Origin: Flaviaesturariibacter aridisoli
GTDB taxonomy: Bacteria > Bacteroidota > Bacteroidia > Chitinophagales > Chitinophagaceae
Assembly: GCF_004343705.1 (NCBI RefSeq)
Contig: NZ_SKFH01000036.1
Coordinates: forward strand, 1 to 39,157
Length of the DNA stretch: 39,157 nt
Reading direction: 5' to 3'
The position numbers and the translations under genes were made by a program. Every line of letters starts with the position of its first letter. Position 1 is the stretch's first letter. Below the pieces are notes generated by a model. That model saw only the letters and a program-made list of their open reading frames with translations. It was not told the origin of the DNA and ran no database searches. Of this stretch, positions 37,042 to 39,157 are shown piece by piece.

Positions 37042-37818
37042 ATGTCACTCGCTATCTCTTACCAATCTGAGATGCTGAAGTCGCGCCGCACGGCGTCCTT
37101 CTGGCTGGCGGTCATCGGGGCCGCGTTTATTCCCACGATCTTTTTCCTCATCTACTGCTTCAAGCCCGAAAAGATGGTGGCGCAGCTGCAGCTGATGCCC
37201 TGGGAGCAGCACCTGCTCATGGGCTGGCAGGTGTTCAATTCCTTTCTGTTCCCGATGTTCATCATCCTGATCTCGGCGCTGATCCCGCAGATCGAGTTCC
37301 GCAACAATGCCTGGAAGCAGGTGTGGGCCTCCCCGCAATCGACCGGCGAAGTGTTCGTGGCCAAATTCCTGGCCGTGCAGAGCATGGTGCTGCTGTGCGT
37401 TTTGAGCTTCAATGTATTCGAGATCCTGGCCGCTGTGCTGGCCAATACGATTAACGCTAAATATCCCTTCTTCAGCAACCGCCTCGACTGGGCCGCCCTG
37501 CTGCGGCTCAACCTGCGCACCTATGTGTCGGTGCTGGGCATCTCGGCCCTGCAGTTCCTCGTGAGCATGCGTTTCAAAAGCTTTATCGGCCCAGTGGGTA
37601 TCGGGTTGTTGCTGCTCATCGCCGGGCAGATCGCCACGGGCTTCCGCTGGGAGCACGCCGAGTGGATCCCGTACTCGCACCCGCTGCTGACGCTGCAGTC
37701 GATGACGATGAATAAGACCGGCTGGATGGTGCGCCACGAGTGGCTGTCGCTGGGCTATGCCGCGCTGTTCCTCACCCTCGGCTACCTCGACCTGCGCTTC
37801 CGGAAGGAGCGGGGCTAA
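37042..37818 (+). CDS. ABC-2 type exporter permease
   Basis: The 258-residue protein has about six membrane helices: ~18-38 (FWLAVIGAAFIPTIFFLIY), ~65-85, ~110-135, ~160-175, ~185-205 and ~238-255. This is the usual size and layout of BcrB/lantibiotic-immunity-like permeases. Together with the upstream ATPase it forms a two-gene exporter. It starts at MSLAISYQSEMLKSRRTASFW, a typical cytoplasmic lead for this family. It ends 37 bases before IS copy 2. Confidence 0.88.
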   Translation: MSLAISYQSEMLKSRRTASFWLAVIGAAFIPTIFFLIYCFKPEKMVAQLQLMPWEQHLLMGWQVFNSFLFPMFIILISALIPQIEFRNNAWKQVWASPQSTGEVFVAKFLAVQSMVLLCVLSFNVFEILAAVLANTINAKYPFFSNRLDWAALLRLNLRTYVSVLGISALQFLVSMRFKSFIGPVGIGLLLLIAGQIATGFRWEHAEWIPYSHPLLTLQSMTMNKTGWMVRHEWLSLGYAALFLTLGYLDLRFRKERG

Positions 37819-37860
37819 ACATCGAATAATACCTAATGGATAATGTCTATTTGACCCGTC

Positions 37861-38781
37861 CTAGAATAAGTTGACGGTTTTTAGATTGTTTTTAGATCCC
37901 TGGTTGCTGATTGCTTCCAGGGATTTTTCATGGATAAAGTTCGGGGTTTTGTAGTGTAGGCTGAGGTGCGGTCTCTGGGTGTTGTAGATGTGGATGGATT
38001 GGGCCACTACTGTTCGCAGGCTTTGCAGATCGGGACAAGGTGTGAGCAGGAACTCGTCTTTGAGGATCCCGTTGATGCGTTCCGCCAGCGCGTTTTGATA
38101 GCAATCTCCTCCCTGCGTCATCGAGCAGAGCACGTTGCCGCTCTGTAATACTTCCTGATATGGTGCTGCGCAATATTGAATACCGCGATCGGAGTGGTGG
38201 ATTAGCGGAAGGTTCGCTTTTCGCTGCTTCAAGGCCGTTTTCAGGGCACAGGCAACACCTTCTGTTGCCAGGCTATCGGATACGAAGTGCCCTACAATCT
38301 TGCGCGAGTAGGCGTCGGTGATCAGCGACAGGTAGGCGGTATTTTCCTTGGTTGTGACGTAAGTGATGTCGGCCACCCAGAGTTGTTCCGGACGCGTCAG
38401 CTCCAGGCCTTCGGTGCGGTTGGGATGCTTGCGCAACCAGTGTTTGGAGTTTGTCGTTTTCGTATAGCACTTACGCGGTTGCACCAACAGGTGCTCGCCC
38501 CGCAGGTAGTCGAACAGGGCGTCGCGCCCCAGCTTCAAGCCCCGGGTCTTTAGTTCGGGGGCAAGCAGGTAATGAAGCTTGCGGGTACCAAGACGGGGCA
38601 TGAGCTGTCGCTTTTCCTGCACCAGGTGGCGTACAGGCGCCAGCCGAAGGGCGCGCACTTCATTGCGGCTGCGCTGCTGGTAAAAGGCTTGCCGTGAGAT
38701 GCCAAGCAGCCTGCAGGCGCGGCTCAGGCTCAGCCGTCCTTGCGTTTGGAGGGTTTGGGCAGCTTGGCGCGCAACTTTTTT
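37861..38781 (-). CDS. IS3-family transposase OrfB (expressed as OrfAB)
   Basis: The frame entered by -1 slippage starts KKVARQAAQTLQTQ, continues through the helix-turn-helix phrase SRACRLLGISRQAFYQQ, and has an rve core: D in LWVADITY, D in HHSDRGIQY, E in NALAERING. No in-frame stop separates the heptamer from the catalytic core, so the fused OrfAB should be made. The stop codon lies in the left inverted repeat. Coordinates begin at the slippery site because no independent start is evident. Confidence 0.82.
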   Translation of the reverse strand, partial: KKVARQAAQTLQTQGRLSLSRACRLLGISRQAFYQQRSRNEVRALRLAPVRHLVQEKRQLMPRLGTRKLHYLLAPELKTRGLKLGRDALFDYLRGEHLLVQPRKCYTKTTNSKHWLRKHPNRTEGLELTRPEQLWVADITYVTTKENTAYLSLITDAYSRKIVGHFVSDSLATEGVACALKTALKQRKANLPLIHHSDRGIQYCAAPYQEVLQSGNVLCSMTQGGDCYQNALAERINGILKDEFLLTPCPDLQSLRTVVAQSIHIYNTQRPHLSLHYKTPNFIHEKSLEAISNQGSKNNLKTVNLF

Positions 38782-39116
38782 GGCAACACGATTCCGAACT
38801 GCTTTTCCGCTACCTCGATGGTGGTTTCCAGCAGCAGGTTCTTGTCGCGCTCCCATTGAAGTGCAGCTTCCAGTTCTTTGATGCGCTGCTCCGGGGTCTT
38901 TTCTGCTTTTTCCATACGCGAACGGGTTTTCCACTGTAAGGTACCCAGTTTGCGTAGCCAGACCAACACCGTTGTCTTGCCTTGAATTCCGTAATGACGC
39001 TGGGCCTGCAGGTAGGTAAACTCCCCTTTCTCGATCTGGGCAACTACCTGCAATTTGAAGGATAGTGTATAATCCTTCTGACTCTTCCGTTTCCTTGACT
39101 GTCCTGATGTTGACAT
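38730..39116 (-). CDS. IS3-family transposase OrfA
   Basis: The 128-residue protein has the OrfA helix-turn-helix (KDYTLSFKLQVVAQIEKGEFTYLQAQRHYGIQG) and a leucine-zipper-like segment (RIKELEAALQWERDKNLLLETTI), followed by a Lys-rich tail. It binds the IS ends and forms the N-terminus of the OrfAB fusion. It starts at the ATG at 39116. Confidence 0.85.
   Translation of the reverse strand: MSTSGQSRKRKSQKDYTLSFKLQVVAQIEKGEFTYLQAQRHYGIQGKTTVLVWLRKLGTLQWKTRSRMEKAEKTPEQRIKELEAALQWERDKNLLLETTIEVAEKQFGIVLPKKLRAKLPKPSKRKDG
38775..38781 (-). other. Programmed -1 frameshift heptamer (copy 2)
   Basis: The minus strand reads A AAA AAG in the orfA frame CCA AAA AAG, the phase needed for slippage into orfB. 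Confidence 0.65.
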
Positions 39117-39157
39117 ACATAAGTCTCAGATGTGTCAACTTATTTTAGGACGGGGCA

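Larger units (their letters stand above)
37855..39154 (-). mobile_element. IS3-family insertion sequence, copy 2
   Basis: The element is about 1.30 kb, bounded by GTCCTAGAATAAGTTGAC (37858-37875) and the complement of GTCCTAAAATAAGTTGAC (39134-39151). Both ends extend by three bases (CCC/GGG). It carries orfA and orfB in the minus direction with an in-phase slippery heptamer and no interrupting stop, so it looks intact. The window stops 3 bases after it, so the right flank and any target duplication cannot be seen. Confidence 0.88.

Overview
The window looks like a chromosomal segment of a high-G+C member of the Bacteroidota, most likely Chitinophagaceae. The gene families point there: DUF4476 and DUF4846 proteins, a ~2,000-residue alpha-2-macroglobulin, a WD40-caspase protein, the MlaE/MlaF pair and the fused malic enzyme. 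Several genes also have TAnnTTTG-type -7 boxes, and Shine-Dalgarno sequences are scarce. The assignment comes from gene content only; no database was searched. The window holds 19 non-transposon genes, two IS3-family insertion sequences and an unusual density of small repeats.

Layout. 1-503: gene-free repeat debris. 504-4537 (+): an exported WD40-repeat caspase-like protease and a small GAF protein, probably co-transcribed. 4564-8061 (-): a single-chain MmeI-like restriction-modification enzyme whose specificity region is much AT-richer than the rest. 8259-8951 (-): an unrecognised helical protein. 8952-10518: about 1.5 kb without a convincing gene. It contains a 21-bp phased tandem array and, next to it, an inverted-repeat-bounded block packed with small hairpins. 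10519-11784 (-): rarA. 12171-15104 (-): three lipoproteins, one DUF4846 protein flanked by two copies of a ~165-bp repeat and two related esterases. 15277-15447 (+): a tiny membrane protein. 15736-18696 (-): aspS and an FAD oxidoreductase. 18940-24969 (-): alpha-2-macroglobulin. 25112-25939 (+): a DUF4476 protein. 26418-27726: IS copy 1. 27795-33516 (-): sucD, a small membrane protein, mlaF, mlaE and maeB. 33666-37818 (+): a bacteriophytochrome kinase and a two-gene ABC exporter. 37855-39154: IS copy 2, ending almost at the window edge.

How the genes fit together. Central metabolism and housekeeping (sucD, maeB, aspS, rarA) are mixed with envelope functions: MlaEF lipid transport, alpha-2-macroglobulin, lipoprotein esterases and an ABC exporter. 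Accessory functions are restriction-modification, the caspase-like protein and the light sensor. No complete known multi-gene defence system is visible. The least explained sequence is non-coding: the 9.1-10.5 kb block, the paired repeats around the DUF4846 gene, and short repeated words that sit at gene ends and in promoters. Several genes (at 504, 11784, 17586, 18696 and 33666) have a -7-like box only 4-7 bases before the ATG, which suggests leaderless or nearly leaderless transcripts.
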